A stretch of 64,000 nt of DNA from Dryomyza anilis (lineage: Eukaryota > Arthropoda > Insecta > Diptera > Dryomyzidae). The stretch covers positions 98,949,700 to 99,013,699 of the forward strand of contig OX638130.1 of assembly GCA_951804985.1 (NCBI GenBank), read 5' to 3'. The first letter of the stretch is position 1. Every line of letters starts with the position of its first letter. The position numbers were made by a program, and so were the translations under genes. Positions 22,345 through 35,879 of the stretch are shown piece by piece. The notes beneath the pieces are model-generated. The model was not told the origin of the DNA and did not search any database. It worked only from the letters and a program-made list of their open reading frames with translations.

Positions 22345-22682
22345 GCGGTCATTTAATTTTTCGTTGAATTCTACAAATTTTTATTTAGACGTCCAAGTTA
22401 ATTACTACATTTTGCAATGCTGTTTGATTGCGACGGCAACGTCTTCAATTAAAAAGAAAACGTTATCCACAGGCACTCATTTAAATTGCCAGCCATTCCG
22501 GAAATATTATTCGTACTTGCAACCAAAACGATGTCAACGTCGAACGTTGTCGTGGTCGAGGACTCTGTGATGAGAACGACTTTGATGCATGGCAAAATAC
22601 TTTAGTCAGCAAATCGCAGTGCAATTTCCGTTATAATGCCAAGGGTTTTAACAAAATAAATAAAAAGAGAAATAAAAATTAA
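22345..22682 (+). pseudogene. Possible exon relic, takeout/JHBP-like (weak)
   Basis: This stretch is less A+T-rich than its surroundings. A pyrimidine-rich tract ending in TTTTTATTTAG (about 22388) could be a splice acceptor. An open frame from about 22485 to the stop at 22680-22682 reads ...IIRTCNQNDVNVERCRGRG... then CDENDFDAWQNTLVSKSQC and ends in a lysine/asparagine-rich tail. In the frame just before it, the residues KLPAIPE precede, so a 1-base slip near 22502-22508 would give LPAIPEII-RTCNQNDVNVERC, reminiscent of the N-terminal LP..I..C.RNDP...C pattern of takeout/juvenile-hormone-binding-like proteins. The two frames do not join without a shift, and the downstream frame loses similarity, so at best it is a broken exon. 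The family assignment is inference and could be wrong. Confidence 0.25.
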
Positions 22683-22684
22683 AA

Positions 22685-23435
22685 AGTAAAAATGATTTTT
22701 TAACTGCACTCTTTTTATTTTAAAATTTAACGTTGCCATAAGAAATGAAAAAATAGCATACTATGTAAAAGAGAACGAAACAATAATTAGCAAAAATTAA
22801 TGGGCGGCGTAATTAGCGTGCACTAATCTAAACAAAATGGCAGATGAAGATGGTGCTGACCGAACGACCAAATGGTTGCCATATTTTTGCATTTTATTTT
22901 TTGTTTGTGCGTGTTCTCATTTTCACGCCTAATGAAAAAATAATAATTCACAGTAAAAATAAGAATTAGAGACAAAAATATCTAAAGAGATTCATAATAT
23001 ATATGCATATATAACTAAAATATATATAACCATATAATATAAATAATCACGTGACATTCGGTGATATGCAATGTGATCTGACAACAGCGCTGTACTGCAC
23101 TGCACGCCACTGCCAGCCGGAAACGGAAATGAATGCCAGATTAGAGCGCATTGCACAGCACACCGGAAGCACTTGAGTTGAGTTGAATTGAGTGGCATGG
23201 AAATATGAGATAACAACGATTTATATATCTACCTCTATGCATTTGCCAAATGAACATCATTATATTGTTGGATAGTGAATTAAACGCAGTCACTCGATAT
23301 GACAAAAGGATGCTGCACTGACTAAATGAAATTTAGATGAGCATAAAGTGAATATTAATGGAATTTTTAAAAATTTAAATATATACAAATTTTATAAAAT
23401 GAGAGAATTTCATTTTATTTTAATAGAGAAATGGG
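22685..23435. other. A+T-rich DNA, no gene seen
   Basis: Nothing beyond short TA-rich runs (22998-23040) and a small CTG/CAC patch (23090-23165). A minus-strand open frame at 22992-23216 has no domain. Confidence 0.5.
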
Positions 23436-23439
23436 AATA

Positions 23440-23850
23440 GAGAAAAATGTTTTTTTAAATTTAATTGTTAGTGAAAAATTAAATTTTAAGTGAAAATTTT
23501 AATTTTTATTAAAAAATTTAATTTTTGATGTAAAATTTAATTTTTGATGTAAAATTGAATTTCTAGTGAAAAATCGAAATTTGAGTGAAAATATAAATTT
23601 TTAGTGAAAATTTGAATTTTAAGTGAAAATAGAATTTTGAGTGAAAAATTTAATATATTGTGAAAATATTACTTTTTAGTGAAAAATTGAAATTTGAGTG
23701 AGAATTTAAATTTTGAATGAAAATTTAAATTTTGAGTGAAAACTGACATTTTAGTAAAAATTTGAATTTTTAATGAAAAAAATAAATTTTTAGTTAAAAT
23801 TGAGTAAACATTTTTGTGAAAAATTGGATTTTGAGTGAAAAATAGTATAT
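23440..23850 (+). repeat. 19-bp hairpin minisatellite, block 4
   Basis: Diverged block mixing loop variants AGTG, GAGTG and ATGT. It ends at the left terminus of a foldback element copy, which starts at 23853, so that element inserted at or beside this array. Confidence 0.75.
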
Positions 23851-23852
23851 AT

Positions 23853-24482
23853 GGGTCATTCCACACCAAATCGACCAGCGGTTGGAACTCACCTTCTTCG
23901 ATTTCAATGAAATGGCAACTGATAAAGGGTATCGAGACATGCATTTTAATTTTTTCCTACCACTACTTCCAGAGATACAGTGGCTTAAAGTTGGAAAAAA
24001 GTGCCAAAAATCACTTTTGTACTGTTGTTCATATTTAAATATCTCTTGAACTAGAAATGCTAGAAACTCTGTTAATGGCTCGTTTTAAAGCTAATAGAAC
24101 AAGCTTTTAGAAAAATCAAGTTGTAATTTCCAAACGGTAACATGTGTCCCGCGGTCATTATCCTTGCACTTCAAAATTGTGGTCCTTAAAAATTACCCTT
24201 TTTAAAATTCTGAAAAAAATCCTAAGTTTTCGTCAATTTATTATAAATGTTCATACAAAATTTCAAGATGGTATTTTGATGGCATCATATTTTAAAAAAT
24301 TATTTTCTAAATTTTATCAATATTTTTTGTATTAAAAAAAAATATGTTTTTTTCAAAAGTAAAATTTGCAATAGTTTTTCAATGTATTTGTAACTCTAAA
24401 AAAAAATTGTTTTCTATACAAAAAAAAAAAAAAAATTAGAAAATAATTTTTTAAAATATGATGCCATCAAAATACCATCTGA
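23853..24482. mobile_element. Foldback element, copy 2 (right arm truncated)
   Basis: Begins GGGTCATTCCACACCAAATC and follows the arm sequence of the 20.9-kb element through about 24310. After a short A/T-rich turn it enters the start of the inverted right arm (24441-24480, ending AAAATACCATCT), where similarity stops and a different repeat begins (GAGATAATTTAACTGAG). So the outer part of the right arm is missing. In places this copy is closer to the right arm of copy 1 than to its left arm. Confidence 0.7.
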
Positions 24483-25090
24483 GATAATTTAACTGAGATA
24501 ATTTACTTTTTTTTTGTATGTTTACATTTTGTACCTAAAGTTTACAGTTTTTTCATAATAAATCACAGAAAACCATTTGACATACCAAATTAAAAAATTT
24601 CGTTTTAAATTTTCTATAAATGAATTTATATCTATAAATATTAATAAGCATTATTACAAAGTGATTTAGAATTTAAATTATCCGATGTTTTATAAATTTT
24701 TACAATTTTAGAGAGAAACTTTTATTTTAAGTATAATTTTTTTTTTTAAATTACTAGGAAATCGAATTTTACATTATTGAAAATGCAGAGGAAATTCTTC
24801 TTTAAAAACCGCGGACTCAAATTCTTATGATTTGTATTTAGTTAGTTATGATAATATATAATAAATATATCTTTTTGTTACCGGACGAAACAATAGGACA
24901 CTCTTATGCTAAAATAGAAATGTGTCCATTATTGAGTAGAATTTAGAATAGAATATAGAATTTTCTATTCAGATATTTAGATTTACATTTTGAAGTTTCT
25001 AAATCCAATGTAAAACCAAATATTAGAGCATTTTAAATTATTCGGTCATGTTTGACATTTTGCTGTCTTCCACATCTGGAAGACACTGAA
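24483..25090 (+). repeat. Interspersed repeat shared with 62.6-63.3 kb
   Basis: Shares several words in order with 62550-63320: TACATTTTGTACCTAAA then AATAAATCACAGAAAA (24520-24575), and further right GAGCATTTTAAATTATTCGG with TTTGACATTTT (about 25025-25065). No coding capacity and no clear ends. A perfect 10-bp inverted repeat TCTTCCACAT / CATCTGGAAGA-type sits at 25066-25085. Confidence 0.5.
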
Positions 25091-25383
25091 TTAAAATATG
25101 TGAAAATTAATTTATCAACGTATAAATGTATATCTCGTCTATATATATCAGCCGCTTTTCTCAATGTAACATCAACCTTATCAAGCACTAAAGTTGGCCT
25201 TTAAATCAAAAAATTATACAAAAAAAAGAAACCTAAAAATTGCAACGTAGAAAACAAACATAACATAAAGTAAAACCAGCAAAAAACTATTGAAACTGCT
25301 GTTAAAATAATTTTTCATTCTTGAATTCACTGCACTTAATATGTATAGAAAATATATATACTATATACAACATTTTTGCTATA

Positions 25384-26440
<1,057 letters not shown>

Positions 26441-26445
26441 AAAAA

Positions 26446-28925
26446 ACATAGAAAACATTAAAAACATATAAAACATAGAAAACATAGAAAACATAGAAAA
26501 CATAAATACATAGAAAACATAGAAAACATAGAAAACATAGAAAACATAGAAAACATAGAAAACATAGAAAACATAGAAAACATTGAAAACATAGAAAACA
26601 TAGAAAACATAGAAAACATAGAAAACATAGAAAACATTGAAAACATAGAACACATAGAAAACATAGAAAACATAGAAAACACAGAAAACATAGAAAACAT
26701 AGAAAACATAGAAAACATAGAAAACGTAGAAAACATAGAAAACATAGAAAACATAGAAAACATAGAAAACATAGAAAACATAGAAAACATAGAAAACATA
26801 GAAAACATAGAAAAACATAGAAAACATAGATAACATAGAAAACATAGAAAACATAGAAAACATAGAAAACATAGAAAACATAGAAAACATAGAAAACATA
26901 GAAAACATAGAAAACATAGAAAACATAGAAAACATAGAAAACATAGAAAACATAGAAAACATAGAAAACATAGAAAACATAGAAAACATAGAAAACATAG
27001 AAAACATAGAAAACATAGAAAACATAGAAAACATAGAAAACATAAAAAACATAAAAAGCATAGAAAACATTGATAACATATAAAACATAGAAAACATAGA
27101 AAACATGGAAAACATAGAAATCATAGAAAACATGGAAAACAAAGAAAAGATGGAAAACATAGAAAACGTAGAAAACATAGAAAACATATAAAACATAGAA
27201 AACATAGAAAACATAGAAAACATAGAAAACATAGAAAACATAGAAAACATAGAAAACATAGAAAACATAGAAAACATAGAAAACATAGAAAACATAGAAA
27301 ACATAGAAAACATAGAAAACATAGAAAACATAAAAGGCATAGAAAATATTGAAAACATTGAAAACATATAAAACATAGAAAACATGGAAAACATAGAAAT
27401 CATAGAAAACATGGAAAACAAAGAAAACATGGAAAACATAGAAAACATAGAAAACATAGAAAACATAGAAAACATAGAAAACATAGAAAACATAGAAAAC
27501 ATAGAAAACATAGAAAACATAGAAAACATAGAAAACATAGAAAACATAGAAAACAAACATAGAAAACATAGAAAACAAACATAGAAAACAAACATAGAAA
27601 ACATAGAAAACATAGAAAACATTAAAAACATAGAAAACATAGAAAACATAGAAAACATAGAAAACATAAAAACATAGAAAACATAGAAAACATAGAAAAC
27701 ATAGAAAACATAGAAAACATAGAAAACATAGAAAACATAGAAAACATAGAAAACATTGAAAACATAGAAAACATAGAAAACATAGAAAACATAGAAAACA
27801 TTGAAAACATAGAACACATAGAAAACATAGAAAACATAGAAAACACAGAAAACATAGAAAACATAGAAAACATAGAAAACATAGAAAACATAGAAAACGT
27901 AGAAAACATAGAAAACATAGAAAACATAGAAAACATAGAAAACATAAAAAACATAGAAAACATAGAAAACATAGAAAACATAGAAAACATAGAAAACATA
28001 GAAAACATAGAAAAACATAGAAAACATAGATAACATAGAAAACATAGAAAACATAGAAAACATAGAAAACATAGAAAACATAGAAAACATAGAAAACATA
28101 GAAAACATAGAAAACATAGAAAACATAGAAAACATAGAAAACATAGAAAACATAGAAAACATAGAAAACATAGAAAACATAGAAAACATAGAAAACATAG
28201 AAAACATAGAAAACATAGAAAACATAGAAAACATAGAAAACATAAAAAACATAAAAAGCATAGAAAACATTGATAACATATAAAACATAGAAAACATAGA
28301 AAACATGGAAAACATAGAAATCATAGAAAACATGGAAAACAAAGAAAAGATGGAAAACATAGAAAACGTAGAAAACATAGAAAACATAGAAAACATAGAA
28401 AACATAGAAAACATAGAAAACATAGAAAACATAGAAAACATAGAAAACATAGAAAACATAGAAAACATAGAAAACATAAAAGGCATAGAAAATATTGAAA
28501 ACATTGAAAACATATAAAACATATAAAACATAGAAAACATGGAAAACATAGAAATCATAGAAAACATGGAAAACAAAGAAAACATGGAAAACATAGAAAA
28601 CATAGAAAACATAGAAAACATAGAAAACATAGAAAACATAGAAAACATAGAAAACATAGAAAACATAGAAAACATAGAAAACATAGAAAACATAGAAAAC
28701 ATAGAAAACATAGAAAACAAACATAGAAAACATAGAAAACAAACATAGAAAACAAACATAGAAAACATAGAAAACATAGAAAACATAGAAAACATAGAAA
28801 ACATAGAAAACATAGAAAACATAGAAAACATAGAAAATATAGAAAACATAGATAACATAGAAAACATAAAAAACATAGAAAACATAGAAAACATAGAAAA
28901 CATAAAAACATGGAAAAATAGAAAA
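26446..28925 (-). repeat. CTATG array D: inverted TTTTCTATG array with higher-order structure
   Basis: About 2.5 kb of the 9-bp unit read as AAAACATAG on the plus strand, so orientation is opposite to arrays A-C. It is built as a tandem duplication of about 1.17-1.2 kb: 26761-27187 is identical by eye to 27961-28387, and the marker words GAAAACAAACATAG recur at about 27551 and 28716. Nested inside is a ~235-280-bp repeat marked by ATGGAAAACAAAGAAAA (about 27132/27413 and 28332/28567). The 914- and 878-codon minus-strand open frames are array artefacts that continue into A/T-rich flank. Confidence 0.97.
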
Positions 28926-31190
28926 CATATATAAAATATAGGAAAACGTAGAAAAACATAAAGAAAGGGACAACTTAAAGAGTATAAAAACATGGAAAAA
29001 CACAGAAAATTTAAAAAGAAAAAACAAAAAAAAAAAACAGAAAAAATATAGGAAACATTAGAAAAACATGGGAAACATACAAAAAAAAAATAAAAAAAAT
29101 AAATAATAAAAAATGTAAATTTAAAAAAAATATATATACTTATATAGATTATATAGAAAACATAGAGAACAAATATTTTGAATATTTAGAAATATCTAAT
29201 TTGTAATTAAACTAAAAAAAGAAAAATAGTTTTATAATAAATAAATCACAAAAACTAGAAAAATTTCAAACTTAGAACAATCATTATCCGCCAGAAAGAC
29301 CAGCTAAATTAAAATGAGTGGGTGGTGCGCCAACTTTTATTGCCGTCGCCAAAATGTTATCCAAAAATATTTTACTTAATTTGCTGCTTAACCCATTAAT
29401 GCCCACGAACATCGAATTGAACAAAAGGTATATATTATATGTATGTAAAAAAACCTAAAGATTACGAAAATAATGTCAGTTTTGAACAAACAAACATACT
29501 TTAAAAGTTATACACAAAGATCGCTCAAAATGAGCTTTTACGTATATTTCTTAGTTTCAAAATCAAGTATCAAATGTTATATCTGATGAAATTAAATCAT
29601 TAAAAAAAATTTTAATCTTCGAAATTTTTAAAAATGTTTGTCATTAAAAATTCTTCATTATAAATCTATGGTCTTTATTTTATCTAAAGACAAAAGTTCA
29701 ATTTATTTTAGTATTTTGAACGCTATTCGAAATTTATAAATATAAATGTATTTTTAAGTGAAACGTTTGGGTTTTCTAAAACCTAATATTTAATTATCAA
29801 GACTTTTAAATTACTAACTAAGACAAAGAAACTAATTTCGTAAACCCCCTTCTGCGCGTGGGCATTAGAGGGTTAAATACTGCTATAATGTAGATATGGC
29901 TAATCTCTGAGCTGGAATGTTATCTACCAATAGTTTAACACAAAAGAACAAAAAACTTTTAGAATGTACATAGCCAAAAAAGCGGCTAGTTTGACAGTTA
30001 ATTTGTTTGTTTTCAAAGTTACATTGAAATGCTGTAGGTTTTGCAGTTTTTGTTCAACTATTTTTTTTTCTTTGGAGGTTTTTTTTGGACTATTAACCAA
30101 TTAATTATTAAAATATATTGAATTTTACATGATCTTACATATTTTTATTTAATTCAAATTATTGAAATATATGAAACGTTTATCTGAAAAAATAATTTTG
30201 CGAATAATTTATATATTCTCTTCTTATTGTCTTCTGTGCGTTATACAATTTAAATTGAAAATCTGATCAATATATTACGTTTTAGTTTTTTCCATTACTT
30301 TAGACTGCTAATGTTTTTTTGTCTCTTCGGTAAAAAAAAGATTTCTTTTTTTGTAGCTTTTTCTATAATTGCACTCTGGAAGCGTAGAAGCAAAATGCAG
30401 TCGAACCTGTTCACATATGAATCACGACCAATACACTGCCGCTAATATAATTCTCTTGAAAAATTCCATTCGCAGAAAACTCGAAAAATTACGTATTTTC
30501 GATACATTTTTTAAGGTAACTTTAGACTAGCAAAACAAAAAATAAAACATTAATAAAAATGTTTGTACCTTTACTGGGTACAATTTTCTGCATCGCTTCC
30601 CGCATAAACTTTTGCTTGCACCGCAGGGATTCGTGATGCATGCAGCAGTAGCAGCTTCTTCCGTGTTTTCCTCATTTTCTTGAGCTGCTTCTTTGGTGCT
30701 TTTACGTGTTTCTTTTGTTATTTTTCAACATGTTCTTTGTTGTTGTTGCTACTATTTGTGTATTAAGTTGTTGCCATTTTCGCCTCCACTTCTAAACTAC
30801 GATGCGTTTTTTTCCATCTAATACGTTCCTGCAACATCTGCAAATCTTATGGGAATTTTTTGCCTGTTACATATTTTTTTTTGGTCCTTTGAAAAAACGT
30901 AGTAAATTGCATTTTTTCAAGTTCCTGGGGGGTCTCGGCATTTACTGTCGACATCATCTCGATCACGTTTATAAATTTGGTTCACTCTTTACTGCAATCA
31001 TTCATTCATTAAAGTTGCGTTAGTACACGAGTTTATATTGAAATTCGTAACGGAAGTTGGCAGCTGTCTTTTGCAGATTTCATTAAATGCAATTTTTGTT
31101 TTTTTTTTAATATTTTACAATTATAAATTTCATGTTTTTTTTTCTCTAATAAAAAAAAAACGAATAAATATTTAAAATTTGGAAGCAGTA
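28926..31190. other. A+T-rich DNA, no gene seen
   Basis: The first 250 bp are A-rich with scattered ACATAG words fading out of array D. The rest is unique-looking noncoding DNA with TTG/CTT-rich patches near 30645-30760. A 73-codon frame at 30802-31023 shows no domain. Confidence 0.5.
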
Positions 31191-31194
31191 ATGT

Positions 31195-31890
31195 TATACA
31201 ATAAAACTGCTATATAGTAAAACTGGTAATATAATACTGTTATTCAGTAAAACTGTTACAGGAGAACTGTTATACATTAAAATTGTAAAAACGAAAAACT
31301 TTTATATAGTAGAAACATAACACTTAAACTGCAATACAGCAAAACTTTTTTACACATAAACTGTTATACAGTAAAACTGTTATACAGTAAAAGTGTTATA
31401 CAGTAAAAGTGTTATACAGTAAAATTGTTATACAGTAAAACTGTTATACAGTTAAACTGTTATACAGTAAAACTGTTATACAGTAAAACTGTTATACAGT
31501 AAAACTGTTATACAGTAAAAATGTTATACCGTAAAAAATATTATACAGTAAAACTGTTATACAGTAAAACTGTTATACAGTAAAACTGTTATACAGTTAA
31601 ACTGTTATACAGTAAAACTGTTATACAGTAAAACTGTTATACAATAAAAATGTTATAAAGTGAAACTGTTATACAGTGAAACTGTTATACAGTAAAACTG
31701 TTATACAGTAAAACTGTTATACAGTAAAACTGTTATACATTAACACTGTTATACATTAAAACTGTTATACAGTATAAGTGTTCTACAGTAAAAGTCTTAT
31801 ACAGTAAAACTGTTATACAGTAAAACTGTTATACATTAAAAATGTTATACATTAAAACTGATATACAGTAAAACTGTTAAACACTAAAAC
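31195..31890 (+). repeat. 16-bp hairpin array ACAGTAAAACTGTTAT
   Basis: About 40 tandem copies of ACAGTAAAACTGTTAT, regular at 31360-31740 and decaying at both ends. Each unit is an inverted repeat ACAGT / ACTGT around AAA, plus a TAT spacer. Variants include AAAGT for AAACT and TTAAACTG. Confidence 0.95.
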
Positions 31891-31909
31891 TCAATGAAAT
31901 TTGTTATCA

Positions 31910-32585
31910 TAAATTCCATTTTCAGAAAAAATTAAATTTTCAATAAAATTACTTTTTTTCCTAAAAATTCGCATTTTCAACAAAATAAAATTTTCACTAA
32001 AAAAAAAATCATTTTAAACTAAAAAAAAAAATCATTTTTAACTAAAAAAAAAATCATTTTTAACTAAAAAAAAAAATCATTTTAACTAAAAAAAAATAAT
32101 ATTTTTTCACTTTGAATCGAATTTTTAACTTAAAATTATATTTTCACTAAAAAAAAATCAATGTTTCACTAAAATTTTAAATTTTTTTACTGAATACTTA
32201 CTGAATGTCACAAAAAATTTAAATTTTCACGAAAAAAAAATGTTCACTAAAATTTCAAATTTGCACTGAAAATCAAATTTTCACTCAAATTTCAATTTGT
32301 CAATAAAAAAAAAACAATTGTTCATTCGAAATGCAATTTGTTCACTAATAATTCAAATTTTTGGAAAAATTCAATTAAAAATGTTCACTGAAAATTAAAA
32401 TGTTCACTGAAAATTAAAATTTACACTGAAATTTAACATTTTCACTTAACATTATTTTCCCTAAAAAAATAATTTTTTTCACTAAAAATTCAAATTTCCA
32501 CTAAAAATGAAAATGTTCATTAAAATTTTTACTAAAACTTCAAATTTTACTGAAAATTTAATTTTCAGTTCAATTAAAATCAAAA
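31910..32585 (-). repeat. 19-bp hairpin minisatellite, block 5 (inverted)
   Basis: Plus strand shows TTTTCACTAAAAATTCAA-type units, diverged. At 32000-32100 a short sub-repeat AACTAAAAAAAAAATCATTTT has expanded four times from one such unit. Confidence 0.7.
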
Positions 32586-32597
32586 TTTAACTTTAAA

Positions 32598-33340
32598 CCA
32601 GTTGGGAAGGTTAGATCACATGGGAAATTTTAAAGTAGGTGTAATTATGATAGTTAGGATTATCAAAATTATAGTCGGTCTAAGCCGACTATAAATACCC
32701 TACACATATGTGTGGTTACCGTTAAAAGTGATATATAGGTCACCAGGGTATACGAATCCTGAAAATAACTACAAACATTCAATCGCTGAAGAATTTCCAT
32801 TCATTTGATACCCATATTTACAAATGGGTAGGTGTACCGAATTTCGATTTCTTTTTTGGTGAACCACAAGTCTTTTCGCCGGAAAACATTATTATCATGT
32901 ATTTGCGCATGATGTTAATATATATTTGACCAAAAAAGTTTACATAAGCACGTATACAGTAAAATTGATCTGTATATGTAAATTTTATATGAGGTATTTG
33001 AACATAAGTGGTCGGATCATAGGTCACAATGGACCGATCTCGCCAATTTTTTCGCACATACAGCGTAGGTATATTAGTAATCTAAGTTATAAGTTTCATT
33101 TATCTAGCTTTTCAATTTTAAAAGTCTTAGGGATTTCAACAGACAGACAGACAGACAGACAGACAGACGGACAGACAGACGGACAGACAGACGGACAGAC
33201 GGACATCGCTAAATCGACTCAGGAGGTCATGCTGATCAAGAATATATATACTTTTCCATACCGGAGATGCTTCCTTCTCGGTGTTACAAACGGCGTACCA
33301 AACTGAATATACCCTTTCACTCTTAGTGTAGGGTATAAAA
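32598..33340 (+). mobile_element. mini-me / DINE-1-like repeat, copy a (diverged)
   Basis: Starts CCAGTTGGGAAGGTTAGATC and ends TAGTGTAGGGTATAAAA. Key parts in order: stem-loop TATAGTCGG...CCGACTATA (about 32670-32692), subterminal word TACCCTACACAT, a GACA/GACG tetranucleotide run (33141-33206), conserved core GGACATCGCTAAATCGACTC, then GCTGATCAAGAATATATATA, and the inverted subterminal word GTGTAGGGTA. The layout of a GACA microsatellite beside a conserved core is what is known for dipteran mini-me elements. No protein is encoded. More diverged than copies b, c and e. Confidence 0.75.
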
Positions 33341-33344
33341 AGCT

Positions 33345-34225
33345 AATTTAAGATGTTTTTTTAATTTTTCTTTAAATTTAAAATAGTAACATTTAAATAC
33401 ATCAAAACTATTAAATTTTTTTTATATAATATTTTTTTTTTAAATTGTTAAACATTTAGAGACTTATATAATAAGTATTTTAGTAAAAATCCGAAACATT
33501 TAACTGTTATACAAAGAATAAATGCTGCAATGTTTAACAGAAATTTTAGCTATGCCTCATAAACCACGCCCCAAAACCACAAAAAAAGGTTTATGTCTTT
33601 TACGACGACATAAACAAATAGAAAAAAAACAGAAAAAAAAATAAAAAGAATTGCTTTAAGCGGCAAAAACACGTAATGCTCACATAAAAATAATAAAAAC
33701 AATTTTTATGCGAATAACATAAATAAAGATGCGCAACATAACACAGGGGAATCTTAACGTAGGACATGCATAACATAATCAGTGTGTGCAGAAATAACTT
33801 CTGCTTCATTGAAATGAAATCAAAAATTCATTACGCATTTTATACGCACGCAATGCAAAGCACAGCACAACACAACACAGCACCATGAACCAGAAATAAT
33901 TCTTAGAGCACTACGTAAGAATGTAACGTAGCAAATGGCATTTATGTCCCAAAGGATAACAAGAAAATGCAAGAAAAATATATGCAAAAAATAATAAAAA
34001 AAATAAAAAACGCAACAAAAGAAAACCAAAGCCACAGTAGGCATTGAATAGTATGGAAAATTATGCTTCATACTTCCAACATTTTGCGTCTTACGGGAAT
34101 AAGATGAATTACACGCCATGCATGAGTGGCCAAAATTGTATTATTGTGGTGCGTAGGCTATGCCTAAAGTTGCGTAAAGCGGAAAACTATGCGACGTCAA
34201 AGTGGTAGAGAGAAAAACTAAAAAA
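33345..34225. other. A+T-rich DNA, no gene seen
   Basis: Unremarkable. A 99-codon minus-strand open frame at 33820-34119 is Phe/Cys-rich through T-runs and CACAG repeats, without a domain. Confidence 0.5.
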
Positions 34226-34230
34226 ATATA

Positions 34231-34869
34231 AAAACGAGTTGGGAAAGTTAAGTCACATGGGTAAGTTCGGTCACATAGGGTGGATTTTTATAGTCGGTCG
34301 GGCCCGACTATGGAATACCCTACACCTTTGGTGGGGATATTAACCCTCAGAATATTATTCAAATATCAGAAATTTACGTCTTATATCCCCATAATTTAAA
34401 AAATGTATGTAAAGTATAAAAAACTAAAAAAAAAAATTGAAAAATATAATTGGGCGGACCACGCCTATATTTAAAATTTCGAAAGACTAATATTTCATAG
34501 ATTTGATTTTAATAATTTACGGATCAAATTTCCACTATGAAAATCCGGGAAATAATGAAAAAAAAAATGTGGGCGGATCACGCCCATTTTTGGACCACAT
34601 ATTTTTAGGTGAATTCTAACAATATGTTTTAAATTTTATAACTATACCTTGAATACTTTTCGAGTTATTAGTTCCGAAAGAGTTATATAAAAGTGACTTG
34701 TATGGGAGGTGGGCGTGTCCGTTGACCGATTTGGCTCATTTTCAAACTCAGTTCCTACTTTTGGCTAAAATATATTGAGACGAAATTTCATCGCATTCTG
34801 ATCAGTATTTCTCAAGTTATTCTGTATTCGGACAGCAAGACAGCAAGACAGCAAGACAGCAAGACAGCA

Positions 34870-34902
<33 letters not shown>

Positions 34903-35039
34903 GACATGGCTAAACGGACTCGGGTAGTGATGCTGATCAAGAATATATATACTTTTCCATACCGGACACGCCTCCTAAGGGGCGTTACAATATATGCACA
35001 AAGTTAATATACCCTGTACCTCATAGGTGTAGGGTATAA
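34231..35039 (+). mobile_element. mini-me / DINE-1-like repeat, copy b (full length)
   Basis: Full-length copy. It starts ACGAGTTGGGAAAGTTAAGT, carries the stem ATAGTCGG / CCGACTAT, the subterminal inverted words ATACCCTACACCT (about 34315) and AGGTGTAGGGTAT (about 35026), and a GACAGCAA-then-GACA tract (34831-34900). It then has the core GGACATGGCTAAACGGACTC, GATGCTGATCAAGAATATAT and GGGGCGTTACAATATATGC. Noncoding. Closest in sequence to copy c. Confidence 0.85.
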
Positions 35040-35875
35040 CTAACGCAGGATATAGGTGGTCAGCAAGATCGTCTTGTTGAAGAAGGTAGCAGAATGAAAG
35101 TAAAGGCGGCAAAGAGAAAGTTTGAAAAAAAATGAAATAAAAACTGACAGTAGGTTCTAAGTGAAATAGGAACTTAAAGTTAGAAAAACTTATACTAAAC
35201 AGTAAAAAGTATCAGTTTAAAAGGAACTAAAATATATTCTGGGAAAGAATAAGAATTCACTGGCTATATAATGCATAGAAATGGTATATCAAAAATGTAC
35301 GTTTTTGCAAAGAACTCAAGTAGACTAATGGGAATGAAAACTTACTTTAAGTAAAAAATGTCTATAGAACGAAATAAATCAACGCTGCGACGCATATGTT
35401 GTAAATGCGAATGAGGGTTTTATTTTTTTAAAAACCGGAACAGACCACAAACGCAAATGGATTACTACAACAACAACAAATATAACAAAAACTGTAATAA
35501 CAAAACTACTGGTACTACAACAACACAAACAAATTTAATAAAAAAAAAACTACTGCGGTTTGCAAGTACGTCCCACCCAAGGGAATTCAACTCGGTATCA
35601 ACCTGTGTTACAAACAGCCGGATGGAAATCAGTTTAACGCAAAATTCTTTGTGATATACAACTCAGTAAATTACGTTTAAAAAGTACTACTCCGATATGT
35701 CTTTCGGTTTCATTTATCGGACTTGTGAAAATCTTCGATAAATACTTTGTGTCCTATGGGAAATCGTAAAACCAAGATAACTTCAGAATGTTGAAAAGGA
35801 TGTTGAAGTGTGTGCGGAATACGATAGCACTAACTGAAAAAGAATGAAATATTTGTTAATGTGATTTATTAAGGT
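35040..35875. other. A+T-rich DNA, no gene seen
   Basis: Contains an ACAACAACAAA-type patch (35465-35530). A 65-codon open frame at 35457-35654 overlaps it and has no domain. Confidence 0.5.
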
Positions 35876-35879
35876 TGCT

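Noticed and set aside
31195..31890. CRISPR-like regular repeat
   Set aside because: Units are directly contiguous with no unique spacers, and the context is an insect genome; it is a minisatellite.
32926..33306. Open frame of 126 codons
   Set aside because: It runs through copy a of the mini-me-like repeat, including the GACA tract, and has no protein similarity I recognise.
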